NCBI GenBank assembly: GCA_021234155.1
Contig: JAJEKV010000054.1
Coordinates: forward strand, 5,317,962-5,381,961
Length of the DNA stretch: 64,000 nucleotides
Direction of reading: 5' to 3'
Source of the DNA: Isoetes taiwanensis
Lineage: Eukaryota; Streptophyta; Lycopodiopsida; Isoetales; Isoetaceae
This document shows, in pieces, positions 1 to 11,244 of the stretch (the stretch's first letter is position 1; each line of letters starts with the position of its first letter). The position numbers and the translations under genes are program-made. Below the pieces are notes generated by a model. The model was not told the DNA's origin. It saw only the letters and a list, made by a program, of their open reading frames with translations, and did not search any database.

Positions 1-1020
1 GATGTTGCAAAGCCGCTTCGTCCAACCTTGCAAGACGGATGGATTTTTCCCGAAGTTACAATATGCCATATTTAATATGCAAGGTCGCATGCCGGGCGTA
101 AGCCACATTTGACCGCCGCAGGAGGGATGGGCAGATGCACACTTTTCAAACCTTTCGCGAGATGGAATTGTGGAGGGGGGTGGAGGAGCCGCGTGAAGGA
201 GAGACAGTGCCAGACATTAACCAGTTCTTACCACCACCTCCAGGGCCGCAGGGTGATTATATTGATCCAAATGACCAATGAAAATGAGATATTACATTTT
301 TAGACATGCCAAATTTTGACCTGTATCATTTTGTGAATGGCGGGTATAATGACGTTATTTCAAACAAGGTGTAATGATGTTATCAAAGGATCGAGTAGTG
401 CTCATAGTAAAAGCATCGAGACTTCCAAATCGCTCTTTCGTTTTCTGTTTGACGAGTAAAGGCATTGAGACTTCCCAATCTCTTTTATCCTGGCTTAGTC
501 TCTTTTGTTTGTCCTAGTGGTCACCCCGCTCACCCCGGCCGAAGTCTCCTTCGTTTTTCGTTTATCGTGATCTAATTTGCCCCTAGGATGACATCGCCAC
601 TCGGTGGCTTAATTAGATACGTTAAGGTGAAACTTCGAAAAGGAGTAAGCCAAGAGCGACCCTCTTGGATGGTCATGGTTGGATGGTGAGTGAGTCAAAA
701 CATCTGCACACGCAACCCTCTTGAATGGTTGTCAGGTCACCAGGCCTTATATTCTCAGTGGCAAACAATATAGACTTCTCGAAATTCTTGTTACCTCCTT
801 TAGAAGGAGCGAGCTTTGCTCTCACTCTCTTTTGCGTGTCTCTGTGTCAATGTATCTTAGATACTTTGCTAGGTTATATTAGATACGCCAAGCAGGAAAC
901 TCGAAAAGGGAGTAAGCCAAGAGCGCAACCCTCTTGAATGGTTGTCAGGTCACCAGGCTTTATATTCTCCATGGCAAACAATATAGACTTCTGTAGAAGG
1001 AGCTTGCGATTCTGTGGGTT
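1..1020. other. Non-coding, internally duplicated repeat DNA
   Basis: No convincing gene. A module containing GAGTAAGCCAAGAGCG followed by a CCCTCTTG-ATGG block occurs near 640-680 and again near 910-945. The stretch with GTCAGGTCACCAGG and CAAACAATATAGACTTCT occurs near 730-785 and 945-995. The GAGACTTCC word of the hairpin array downstream already appears near 418 and 468, so this looks like the degraded left side of the same repeat domain. Confidence 0.6.
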
Positions 1021-1595
1021 CATTAGATGTCGTTGATTGATGAGTTCAAGCATCGAGACTTCCCAATCTTTCTTTCCCCTCCTCTTTGGGCAATGTAGCT
1101 TAGTTTACATGCTAAGTTCCATTGTTCAAAGAGGGGTGAAAGCAAGGGTTGGGAAGTCTCGATGCTTGTACTCAGGTCTCTTTCATCCTGGCCTGGAGCG
1201 TGATCCTTCGGGTTAATTGGATGTTAGTGATTGATGAGTTCAAGCATCGAGACTTCCCAATCTTTCTTTCCCCTCCTCTTTGGGCAATGTAGCTTAGTTT
1301 ACATGCTAAGTTCCATTGTTCAAAGAGGGGTGAAAGCAAGGGTTGGGAAGTCTCGATGCTTGTACTCAGGTCTCTTTCATCCTGGCCTGGAGCGTGATCC
1401 TTCGGGTTAATTGGATGTTAGTGATTGATGAGTTCAAGCATCGAGACTTCCCAATCTTTCTTTCCCCTCCTCTTTGGGCAATGTAGCTTAGTTTACATGC
1501 TAAGTTCCATTGTTCAAAGAGGGGTGAAAGCAAGGGTTGGGAAGTCTCGATGCTTGTACTCAGGTCTCTTTCATCCTGGCCTGGAGCGTGATCCT
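1021..1595. repeat. Tandem array of three 194-bp units, each containing a 116-bp foldback
   Basis: The words CATCGAGACTTCCC begin at 1051, 1245 and 1439, an exact period of 194 bp, and the three units are nearly identical. Within each unit the arm GCATCGAGACTTCCCAA is matched about 100 bp later by its reverse complement. This makes imperfect hairpins at 1050-1165, 1244-1359 and 1438-1553. The stems extend inward (TTTCCCCTCCTCTTTG against CAAAGAGGGGTGAAA), with a short central loop. Open frames across the array exist on both strands because of this symmetry and are not genes. The near-identity of the units points to recent amplification. Confidence 0.9.
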
Positions 1596-1632
1596 CTTGA
1601 ATGGTTGCCAAATCGCCATTTGGATGCCATCT

Positions 1633-1741
1633 GGACCTATAATTTGTACCTCCATTCCTTTGGGTGGCACATGCCATGCAAACCCATTTGGGTATTCAGA
1701 GCATGTGCCACCCAGAGGAATAGAGTACTGATTATAGGTCC
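1633..1741. repeat. Foldback (MITE-like) hairpin of about 109 bp
   Basis: The left arm starts GGACCTATAAT and runs to GGGTGGCACATGC. The right arm is its imperfect reverse complement, from GCATGTGCCACCC to ATTATAGGTCC. The arms are roughly 41 bp with a few mismatches and a spacer of about 25 bp. It abuts the 194-bp array but shares no sequence with it. No clear target-site duplication was identified, so its class is open: MITE, solo foldback or small-RNA precursor. Confidence 0.8.
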
Positions 1742-2584
1742 GTGATAGCATTCAAAGCCCAATTTGGCATACCGGGTTATTCCCGACTTGGGTACCGGTA
1801 CCTTGTGAACCTTCGATGGATCGATTTCGTCCGGCTGGTCCGAGGTCTGTTTGGCCCCTTCGCATGCGTAGATTACTTCTCATCAGCAAGATTCTGGCGC
1901 ATGCGAAGAGGCAAGCAACAACGGAGGTCGAGACGGGTCTGATCCAACGAAGGTTTTCAGGGCACTGCGGTTACACATGAAAGAAACATAGAAAGAAACA
2001 TAGAAAGAACTATCATACATTAACTAAAACATTTGTGACAAAAAATTATAACCAAAAACTTCTTTTTATTAATAGTGCCGGGGACGGTTACAATAGTATG
2101 AAAATCCTCAAGACCAATTACAAATGATCAAGATACTCATCACATCATTTTTCTAGGGCGCCTTCTTCATCGGGTTTCATCATTTGCAGTTCCATCCTCT
2201 TCTTCTTTGGGAACCTAGGTTCAACCTCCAGATGACCCTTTCCTTTAGTGAAACGCCCTCGAGGACGATGTTTTTCCTAGCCCGTTCTCGTTTGTCAAGG
2301 TAAAGCGCCAAAGGTGAGTCCGTTGGATCACGTAAGCCGCCACGCCATCAACCGCATTGCTCGAACCTCGCCTTTTCAGACGGACTCCTCGGTATCCTCG
2401 CCGGCCGGGCTGATCCGTTCGAGAATATGGCTTGGTCTATATCATCTTCGTCATCAACGAAGGGTACGCGTTGAATGTCTTCATCAACATGGCTTGCAAA
2501 GCATTTATTGCAAGCATCTCGCCCTCACCGTCTTCGGCCGTCCTCTTCCACTTCGAATCGTGATCCATGAAAGGAAATCGTAGC
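1742..2584. other. No gene recognised
   Basis: Short open frames here have no recognisable domain. The stretch precedes the C-terminal end of the minus-strand hAT remnant and may include that element's 3' flank. No terminal inverted repeat could be assigned. Confidence 0.4.
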
Positions 2585-4640
2585 TTATCGATTTGCGGAT
2601 GTACCACCGTTACGAGTCAATAGCCGCCAGTTTGAGAAGTTGTATACAAGTTTGTCCGCCTTCTTATGTAGCAAGCGATTGCGGTGACACGCGTGTATGT
2701 ACTTATAGGCACTCCAATTCCTCTCACTTGCACTATTGGAAGATACCAAAGAGAGGATAGTCATTGCAATTGCCCCGCAAGGTATCAAGAACTTGCCCAT
2801 GGGCTTGCCACCATGCATATGATTCCATATTTGGTTCCTTCTTATGACTCTCCGGTCGTCGTGAAGCTCTTCATCCGCCCACCTTCCACTCGGGTTCGGT
2901 ATTCGATTAACTTCGGCAATGAAAAGCTTGTAGTCCATTTTGTTGGGATAGAACATTTTTGCAACCTTCTTCAACGAGCCCATCACTTCTTTATCCGTAT
3001 GCTGGTCCATATCGTGGTTGTGTGGGTCTAAGGCATGCGCGGGCGCCATGAAGATCACCGTATGACTTCTTCCATCGCTCATTGAAGTCTCGAGTAGTGT
3101 GCTTGGCGCTTAGCATTGTCAAATGGCGATTGGGACCATCACGTTCTAGGAAGGATTGAATGGAGTGCCAACACCTCAAGACCTTTCCGCTTGCCTTGAA
3201 GAATCAAGGGTTTTGATGGCATGACAAACAGGTTGCATGCACCTCACAACATTTTTTTACACCTTTCCAAAATGTCTCCGCCCAAGCATTTTCGAAGGGC
3301 GCAGCTTTTTTTCCCGGTGTTTGGCGGCATTTTTCCCTTTCTGCCTTCTTTCCCAATCAAAAAACTCTGTATGATTAAAGGTTGAGATAATCCAATCACG
3401 ACACTTCAGCACTCTTTCAAGACAGATATAATTGGAACCAAACCGAGTTTGCCCAGATTCATGAGTGCTAGGCTCTTCCGACGCAATGACTTGTAAATGG
3501 CATAAATTGCGGCTTCTTTGTGATGAATTTTACAAGCCGACGCTTTCGAATGGGATCTTTGAACCACGCGGTGTCTTTGAGAACCAGTCCTTCAAAGAAT
3601 AGGTTCAGGCAATGGCATTGGCAACTAGTAGCATGCAACCCTGGAAATTCGGCCTCCAGTAATTGACCCGCTAGCTTGCAATTAGACGCGTTATCCATTA
3701 CAACTTGAAATATTCTCTTCGGTCCAAAACTCTCTATCACGGCCTTTGTTTTCTGAAAAATCCAATCTCCGGTCACTTGGTCGGGTTTTGGTTTCTACGG
3801 TTTTCAAAAATACTTCACCCCTCGGATACACGATCATGAAATTAATAAGATGGTCCTTGTTTATATTGCTCCAACCATCGGTCACTAATGAAGCGGGGCT
3901 TCAGGTCACCACACGACACAACTTCATCTCCACCCTCTCAACCATTTTTCCATGTATTTCATCAACCATCTTATTGTTGGCATGCTTGTATGAAGCAGTC
4001 TAAAAGCCGGTCCCCGCTTTGGCAACTTCTTGGAAGGCTTCTTTCATTGCTTTATGCTCCGTAATATGTGGAGATGGCCCAAAGATATAAAATGCCTCTA
4101 CAACCTTTGTTTGTGTCTTCTTCAATTGCTCGATGTTAAGCAATGATCAACCCTCTGTTGTTTCGCCTGTCTTTCCACTATTTCACATTGTCTCTATCAT
4201 TCTCGTTCTCCCGCTTATACCTATTGACCCTAGTCCGCCCCTCGACGGTATGTTTGTCCCCAACAGGGGTGGTATAGTTATCTTCGTCCGCTTCGCCCGC
4301 CCCGCTTTTGAGTATTATTGAACTTCGTCTTTTTTTTCTCATATTATTCTTCGTTTTGCGTGATCCCATCCCGGTCGAGACAAATCTCGATGGCATCCTT
4401 TCGCAAGTCGGCCAGATGCAAAGTACAAGTTATTAACCGACGCCTCGCTCACGTAAGATGTGAGCTCGAATTCTTGTTGCGTAACCATTTACCGATGTGT
4501 ATCCACAAAACACACATTCCCACTCATTTGCGCCAAACTCTTTCACAAACTCCCATTCGGGCCTCTTTTTCCGACCATAACTCCGCATCGCGACCATGTG
4601 CACGAAGTTGTAGGTCCCCGTGGCCCTCGCGACGCACACG
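2585..4640 (-). mobile_element. Decayed hAT-superfamily transposase (BED finger, DUF659-like, hAT dimerisation domain)
   Basis: Three blocks lie in the right order on the minus strand. At 4639-4433 there is a BED-type zinc finger, with PEWEFVKEFGANEWECVFCGY followed by RIRAHIL, giving the CxxC and His ligands. At 3885-3468 there is a DUF659/transposase-core-like stretch with TDGWSN, LINFMIVYPRGEVFLKTV, VVMDNASNCKLAG and CQCHCLNL. At 3082-2585 there is the hAT C-terminal dimerisation region, with SNSASERNWSAYKYIH and NRLLHKKADKLVYN. The frames differ and stops and gaps lie between blocks, so it is not functional as it stands. Plant Ac-like hAT proteins have this domain order. Terminal inverted repeats and 8-bp target duplications were not located. 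Confidence 0.85.
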
Positions 4641-4654
4641 CAAATTCCTCGCGA

Positions 4655-4712
4655 CCTCTAGAGGTAGATGCATGACGCTGCACCGCACCTCCAGAGGTAG
4701 ATGCATGACCGA
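4655..4712. repeat. Short direct repeat
   Basis: CTCTAGAGGTAGATGCATGAC is repeated almost exactly about 32 bp later (CTCCAGAGGTAGATGCATGAC). It lies just beyond the BED finger block of the hAT remnant and has no assigned role. Confidence 0.7.
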
Positions 4713-4749
4713 GAGCCACCATTGCTCGGACCCTACCGACAATGTCTCT

Positions 4750-5504
4750 TAATCGACTCCTTGATTACATTTTAACTAAAGGAAGACGATATATGCAAAG
4801 GAGCAAGCTCACAATGCATATGTTACGCCGACGTTCCGCGGCGAGAATCAAGGGGTTTGACGGACCCTATAGGATATTCTATGGAAGCGGATGCCAACCC
4901 AAGGTCGGAAACCACTGGGACGGAGTAAACTCACGTTCCAAAGATCCAACGTCAGCCGTGACTCAAAAACGACACCTCAAAGGCAAACCGTTTCCCAAGG
5001 AGTATTTTGACTAAACCCGGGCGGTCAACGCTCGAGGTGAATTCTAGGGCTAATCACGCTTTTCTTATATATACTATTAAGATTGCCACAAAAACAAAGC
5101 CAAACATTGGCGCAAATATTTTTTTTGCTTAGTAAATCGGGCAAAACAAATTTAGAAAATTTTACAGACGCTAAAAAAATGAATCACAGACGCTGAAAAA
5201 ATATTTTCGCAGACGCCGAAGATTATGTTTCGCTGCGACGCCGGTTCAAATTATTTTCACAGACGCCGGAAAAACTCTTAACCGCTGCGACGCGAAAAAA
5301 TTCGCGTGCAGACGGTGGAGCGCCGCTACAGTGAAAAAAAATTGGTTTCGTGACGCTATAAATCAGAATCTTCAGCGACGCTGAAAATATTTTCGCGTAC
5401 GCGGTTTTGTTGCTTTCGCGTACGCGAAAATTTTCTGACGCCGGAATTGTTTTCCGCCGTATTTTTTGCGTTTTATACGGCAAATTTGTGCCGTATCATT
5501 CAAT
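4750..5504. other. Non-coding; GACGC-rich degenerate repeat
   Basis: From about 5160 to 5465 the sequence repeatedly uses CAGACGCxGAAAAA and CGCTGCGACGC words, alternating GC-rich GACGC cores with A/T runs. This resembles an eroded low-complexity repeat. Open frames crossing it are compositionally odd and not supported as genes. Confidence 0.5.
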
Positions 5505-5930
5505 TCATACGTATTCCGTATAAAACGTACAGCGTATTGAACCTATAAGAGAGCTAAAATCATACTTGTTTACCAAGCGATGCTTACGAAGTACAATGGG
5601 CAGATAAGTAATTTTGTACTTCTGAACTGCTTCCAGAATATCAACAAGAGCAAACTGAGGCAGTATGACTACGGTGGCACCAGATCTCAAGGTTAAACCA
5701 AATTCCGGACCAAGCAGAAGAAAATACCTTGGTAATTGCAACAAACGGTCTTCCGCCTTCTTCCGGTTGAAGCAAGGCTGTATCCTCTTCAATAAACTAA
5801 TAAAATCTGGACATGCAAAATGCCGTGTTCTGGACCCATGTCCGGAACCGGCTTTAGGACTTACAACATCATAGAGATTGCCTCTGAACTTCAAGGGCCG
5901 GGACGAAAGAGAAGGAAGCATTCGTGCCAT
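5505..5930 (-). pseudogene. 4-coumarate:CoA-ligase-like (adenylate-forming enzyme) fragment
   Basis: Minus-strand residues LRSGATVVILPQFALVDIL, AVQKYKITYLPIVL and VNKYDFSSLIGSIRC match the adenylate-forming family pattern around the substrate-pocket region of plant 4CL and 4CL-like acyl-CoA ligases. There a GATVV.LP.F block leads to a Q-K-Y-K-[VI]-T-x-[LI]-P block and then KYDLSSL. Only about 80 residues are present. The ATP-binding signature and the C-terminal lid are absent, and the upstream part is unrelated sequence. It is a broken fragment, and the exact subfamily cannot be fixed from so little. Confidence 0.6.
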
Positions 5931-6294
5931 CGATCAGCTACATCGCAGGCGAATCCTCACCGTCTAACTGTCACTGGGCCTCACGTAAACCCTAGAAAAA
6001 ACCAACCCATCCCATCCGCTTACGTAGGATATTCCGAGGCATATTTTCATCAAAACGAATCCAAGCCTTCAAACCGTCACTCCACCCTCCAACAAGAGGG
6101 TTGCCCCCTACGGGCAACCCAAAAAAAGATATAGCAGACGGATTTTGGTCGAAGTACTACATGTCTTCATTTTTAAGCAACTCATATGGAGCTAGGGCAA
6201 AAAACAGAGTTTGACAAAGTGCTTTATAGAGCTAAATTTAGTTGCATACCTTACTTTCTTAGAAGAGCAAATAAACCGAAACATTATTCTACAG
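5931..6294. other. No gene; contains a GC-rich hairpin
   Basis: A short perfect hairpin around 6103-6120 (GGTTGCCC against GGGCAACC) is followed by an A run. The same hairpin-centred segment occurs in the opposite orientation near 37613-37645. Nothing else was recognised. Confidence 0.5.
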
Positions 6295-6840
6295 AAAGAG
6301 TTGCCCTAGTTTCGCTAGTCTGCAAAATATGGTTCTAGGCTTAGCGCTATCAAGTATCAAACTTTTTATGATCAAAGAAGATTTGTTCTGTGTAATGCCA
6401 TGGCATTCCCATATCTCTGCACCAGCACGTACATTGCCCCATGGTATGTGAAGCTCATCTGATCGATAATGGAGTCAAAACGCTTTGACTAAAGTAATTC
6501 AGTTGTTGTTAATAACATCTGAACCCTTCAAAATAAAATGGTTGTTGCCTTTTGTTGCCCAAGTGAGAAAAGAGTTGCCCTAGTTTCGCTAGTCTGCAAA
6601 ATATGGTTCTAGGCTTAGCGCTATCAAGTATCAAACTTTTTATATCAAAGAAGATTTGTTCTGTGTAATGCCATGGCATTCCCATATCTCTGCACCAGCA
6701 CGTACATTGCCCCATGGTATGTGAAGCTCATCTGATCGATAATGGAGTCAAAACGCTTTGACTAAAGTAATTCAGTTGTTGTTAATAACATCTGAACCCT
6801 TCAAAATAAAATGGTTGTTGCCTTTTGTTGCCCAAGTGAG
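6295..6840. repeat. Tandem duplication of a 274-bp segment
   Basis: The segment starting TTGCCCTAGTTTCGCTAGTC at 6301 recurs at 6575. It runs through CTGCACCAGCACGTACATTG and CAGTTGTTGTTAATAACATC to GTTGCCCAAGTGAG. The two copies differ by only about one base (a deletion in the second), so the duplication is recent. No coding potential was recognised. Confidence 0.9.
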
Positions 6841-8230
6841 ATAAGTGCTACGATGTTGCATATACATCTGATACATAGGCATTTTCTATCAAGCCAAATA
6901 CGTTAGCAAATATTGCATGCAAGCCCATTTGCATATACACCAAACGTCAAAGTAATGATTTAATTGCCTTTGCTTTAAAATAAGATAAAACACAAGCAGT
7001 ATAAACTTTTAGTGGATCTATATTGTCCAATGGATATGGCACCAGTTGGCAATATAACATCTTTTTGTATACTTGTATGTTGGCTTGAGGAATTAAATAG
7101 GCCATGGGCACTCCTTCATAACATATGCATCTATTGCTTTTGTGGCCATTTGTGCACAATGGTCGAGATGCTAATATGACTGTTCCAGAGGATGGCTTTG
7201 CCATATTCTTAACTGTAGAGTTGAAGCATGGCTCAAGCTAGATGTTGGCTTCTTGCTCTCCATTTCTTCCTTTGTAGTATATACATCTATTGCTTTTGTG
7301 GCCATTTGTGCACAATGGACTTACGTAATTTTTCCTGCTGCATTTTCTGCTAAGAAATCCAAACCATCTACATAGCTTTATGGAGAACGATCTTATCTTT
7401 GAAATACCGAGAAAGCCTACCGGGATTGCAATGCAGAAAATTTGAGTTGCATTTGACATAATCCATGGGCCGCTCAGAACCGGAACTGGACTTGGGATTT
7501 TTTTTTTTTTTTCCAAATTAAATTTACTTCCAAACCCTTAAGATGAATATGTAGCACAATAACAAGGGGTTCCAAGGGGATTTAATATAGATGCATAAAT
7601 CACTATCCTTGAGACCATAGGTCATACCCCCAAAACAATTGAATAGCTTATTATTAAAAAAGAAAAAAAAAATCTAGATTCAAATATTAAAATAATCACG
7701 TTGCATTGGTTTAAGCATTTTTATTAGGATATTGAATAATTTTGGTAGAGGTTCGAGTCTCCATATCTCAAATTATAAAATGTTAGGCAAACTCGTATAG
7801 AGATGAGTCCCGGTATTTTATATTCCAAAACCTTAGGAGAACCTGTATTTCATACTTCAAAATCATTGGTGGCCCCAATAATAAATGACTATAATCGAAA
7901 CAAGAGGCACCCAGAAGCCCCAACATACAGTCTGGGCCATAGGATTGAGGTAGTCTAGGGTGCATCTTATTTAGAATATGTAGTTCCATATTATTAGAAG
8001 ATTATAAATTGCATTAAAGATTAGGGCAAAACCAGTTTCTGATAGATCTCAAAAAAATTTGGCATCCAAAAAGCCAAAAACCTTATTCTCAGCTTTGAAT
8101 GAAAAATACAAAAAAAAAAAAAAAATTTACCACCGAAAAAAAGACCAGTAATTATAGCCGTTGGCTCATTAAATATGCCTTACGATACCTAAACTCACCT
8201 TTTCCCTAATGAATTGCCTCTTAACAGGGG

Positions 8231-8267
<37 letters not shown>

Positions 8268-9359
8268 CATTCCCAAACCTTATTGCCTATTAGCCTTGGT
8301 CTCCGATTGTACCTATCCTTCTGCTATTACCTCAACACCTTGTTGCTATAGTTGTTTTATTAGGTGCATACTTTAGTTTCACTTGTGTCATTTTCATCTT
8401 TGGTTTGGTATCTTTTTAGTTATTTATTTATTTATATATGGCCTTTTGTTTTATTCTTTGGTCCGGTTCCTTGGTTGTGTTTCCTCCAATCATTTATTTG
8501 TTTACGTTCGTTGAGTTGTTTGTTCTACGACTCACGTAATAGATTGGTGTCTTCATCCCATTATTCTGTTGGTTCATTGCTCCATTTCTTTTGTTTGTTT
8601 TATATGCAACTTGACCTTTCTTCAGCTATTGCTTTTTGTTTTTGGTGATTTTTCTTATTATATTATTATTATTGTTATTATTTTCCTACTCGCTTTGGTC
8701 ATGTATATATTCTTTCATTCAGTTCTACGCAGACATTCCTTTTGGCTCCAGCTCCCCTTGTGCTAACTTTTGCCATAAGCTTTTTTTGTTGCTATTTCGC
8801 GTTCTTTCTTCTCATCCCTTGTCCCATCAGTTTATTTTTTAGTTTAGCTTCTTTTTCCTTTCACTTTCTTTAAAAAAAAAAAAAATCTATTCTATTCTAT
8901 TCTATTCTTTGCTGAGTATTTTTGAGATTTTTGAGTACCTTCCTTCCTTCCTTCTATCAGCGAAGAAATAGAGCTGACATTCATTGGCAAGAGACATTGC
9001 CTTTTTTAGGTCAAATTTCCTTTATGTACATGTTCCTTCTGCTTCTTCCTCCGGTACAACATTGAATTGTCGTATGCGAATCTACGGTATACCAGTCTCC
9101 TTATTATTGCTAAGGTTTTTCCCTCGATGTGCCCTTTTCTGATGCCTTTTCATTTGTCATTTTCTCTCGGCATAGCCGAACATCATTGATTGGATGTGTT
9201 CCCTGATCAATCGGTTAGGTATTTTTTATTTTTGTGTATTTTCCTTTGTTTCTCAATGAGGCATTGCAGTCCTCCTTTTTCTTGTGGTCTGTTGTTTATC
9301 TCTGACTTTTGGAGTTTCTTTCTTGTATCTCCCTTGTGGAACTTTAGTTGAACATAAAT
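6841..9359. other. AT-rich non-coding DNA with simple repeats
   Basis: A word of about 33 bp, CTATTGCTTTTGTGGCCATT followed by TGTGCACAATGG, appears near 7132 and 7289. There is a long A run at about 8237-8264, a TTCTA-type pentamer repeat near 8886-8910 and a CCTT repeat near 8939-8955. The open frames at 8364-8842 are T-rich low-complexity translations and are not supported as genes. Confidence 0.5.
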
Positions 9360-9560
9360 AAAATTCACACATGCTCTGTACATGACATTGCAATAGTAAA
9401 GAGACATCATCCAATTGTTTTGTTAAGTTTGTAATACTAGTACTGTCATTTTGGTCATGCTTGATTTGGTATTGTATAACTAGCATTCCACCATTAGAAT
9501 TGCATCGTGATGCTAGGAGGTCCTGTGTTTGGTCATTATATATTTTTAACATAGATGCTC
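9360..9560 (-). pseudogene. Kinesin-14-like motor-domain fragment
   Basis: On the minus strand, SMLKIYNDQTQDLLASR, a short N/G linker, YQIKHDQNDSTSITNLT, and then DVSLLLQ match the segment of plant kinesin-14 (ATK1/KATA-type) motor domains. There a LEIYNE-x-I-R-DLL block is followed by a Y-x-IKHD-x-x-G-x-T block and a VxxLLQ block. About 65 residues are recognisable. The preceding P-loop and the following switch I (NEQSSRSH) are not present in frame. It is an isolated fragment. Confidence 0.65.
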
Positions 9561-11244
9561 GCATATATGATTCTAACCAAATGTTGGGCATATGTCTAAT
9601 TTGATAACATACCTTTCCCCCAACGGGGATGCACTTGTGCTATGCGTATAAACCATCTGAGTTTATGCTAAGGGGCTTTTTATTACCTATTTTGTCTTAG
9701 AAAAAGGGATATCGATGGTAGGCGAATGGTTTAGTCGGAAGCAGCTCGGGAAGGTGCCCACCTCCCATTCTTGCTACCCTTCTTCACCGGATTATGTTGC
9801 ACACAACTGCGATTGGGGTGCAAGCAAGGCTTGGATGTGTTCTGCTTTCTCCAAAACAATCATCATATCTGCTAGTTGCGTGTATCCTTCCTTCTTTCTA
9901 GCCACCACAGTCGATTGTTTTAGATAATCCACTAATGTAGCATCTTCCTTTGGTAGTATACAAGCTATGCCATCAAAACATGTTGAAAGGGTATGCCTAG
10001 AATTGGGATGTTGGCCTATAACGCGAAGATAAAAATTCTTTACTAATGTGGATTCTTTCTTTGGTTGTATGCCCAGTATGTTTGTTCAGAGACGCTGAAA
10101 GTATAAGCCCAACAAATTGGGATGCTGGCCTATAAAGCGAAGGGGACATAAACTTTTGATTATGTAAAGTAGGCTTTGGATACGCAAATTCCTGCAGAGA
10201 ATATCATACACATTGTTTTTGGGAAGAAAACTTTCGAGTCCATTTTACTTCTTCCTTGCTAATAGGAAGCATCGGCTATATGGTTGAGTTTGTTCAAAAG
10301 ACAGGTAATTTATTCTTCCTATTGATGTTACACAGTCACTTTTTTCTTGTAAATACCAAGGATGCAAAATATAATCTTGACAATGCGACGTTGATTTCTA
10401 GGTTGCCTGATACACTAGGAGATATGGGACTCTTTGGTTATCATATCAGTTCTCTGCAGTTTATGTAAGCTAGGGATTTAAAATGTTTCAGGTACTGCTA
10501 TGCTTGAACATTTTTATAACGGTAACAAAACCCAATCATATGCTCAAGTACTAATATACTTGGCGCACTTTAGACCAGGTTCTGATATGCCTGTGTCAAA
10601 TTCAAGTATTAATAAGCTTGAGGGCAACTGCGGGACTGCTATACTTTAGCATGCTTTTTGTTATCCTTTGCTTACAAGTCTAAAATGGTTGCACAAGCCT
10701 TCGCGGGAAGGGTTTGCTATTTGGTAGTTGTACTTTCTCATTAGTTGTTGATATAGGTAATCTTGAGCATATTATTTACAAGGCTAATTAACAAGGCTTC
10801 ACTATGCCTACTTTTTCCATCCGATCTTAGAGATAGAATGTTGGGACATCATTAGAAAAACACATTGCCCTCAAGAAAAGTATTTGTTTCTAGGCTACAC
10901 AAGCATGAGCTGCATTATATTTTATGATGAAGTCCATGCCACAATGATGACGACACCCTTTTTTTTTAGTATTGTCTTATGGACTTCATATGCTGTTGGT
11001 GATGTGATGGGACCAACACCATGTTGTAATGCTTCTTTGGTGGCCTCATATTATTTCGTTTGCAAGTGTAAATATATGAAATGTTGTGTGGACCTAGGGC
11101 GTCTTAGGATTCAACAAGCGTGCCAGTTATGGTTTATTTTTCTACCCAATGGTATAGCCTAGGTTTAGCTCATAGAGGATGTGCAACTCTGGAGTATTTT
11201 GTTTTGTTTTGTGGGTTTAGATTAGGAGCATATTATTATATTAT
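9561..11244. other. No gene recognised
   Basis: Open frames at 9715-9927, 10256-10468 and 10884-11162 have no domain I recognise. A pair of similar blocks near 9940-10030 and 10055-10145 (GATTCTTTCTTTGG and related words, then GGGATGxTGGCCTATAA) suggests an old local duplication. Confidence 0.4.

Noticed and set aside
1021..1595. Tandem spaced repeats considered as a CRISPR array
   Set aside because: The 194-bp units are repeated in full with no unique spacers, and the host is a plant.
1366..1745. Overlapping open frames on both strands (103, 106 and 63-66 codons)
   Set aside because: They cross the inverted-repeat units and the second foldback, so the palindromic symmetry creates similar frames on both strands. 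No domain.
5223..5483. 86-codon minus-strand frame
   Set aside because: It runs through the GACGC-rich low-complexity stretch. Composition is repetitive and no domain is recognisable.
7740..7775. B-box-like GGTTCGAGTCTCC that might mark a tRNA gene
   Set aside because: No A box at proper spacing and no cloverleaf could be drawn. At best a worn SINE remnant.
8364..8842. Hydrophobic open frames that look like membrane proteins
   Set aside because: The DNA is T-rich low-complexity sequence, which automatically translates to Phe/Leu/Ser-rich stretches. Three overlapping frames show the same bias.
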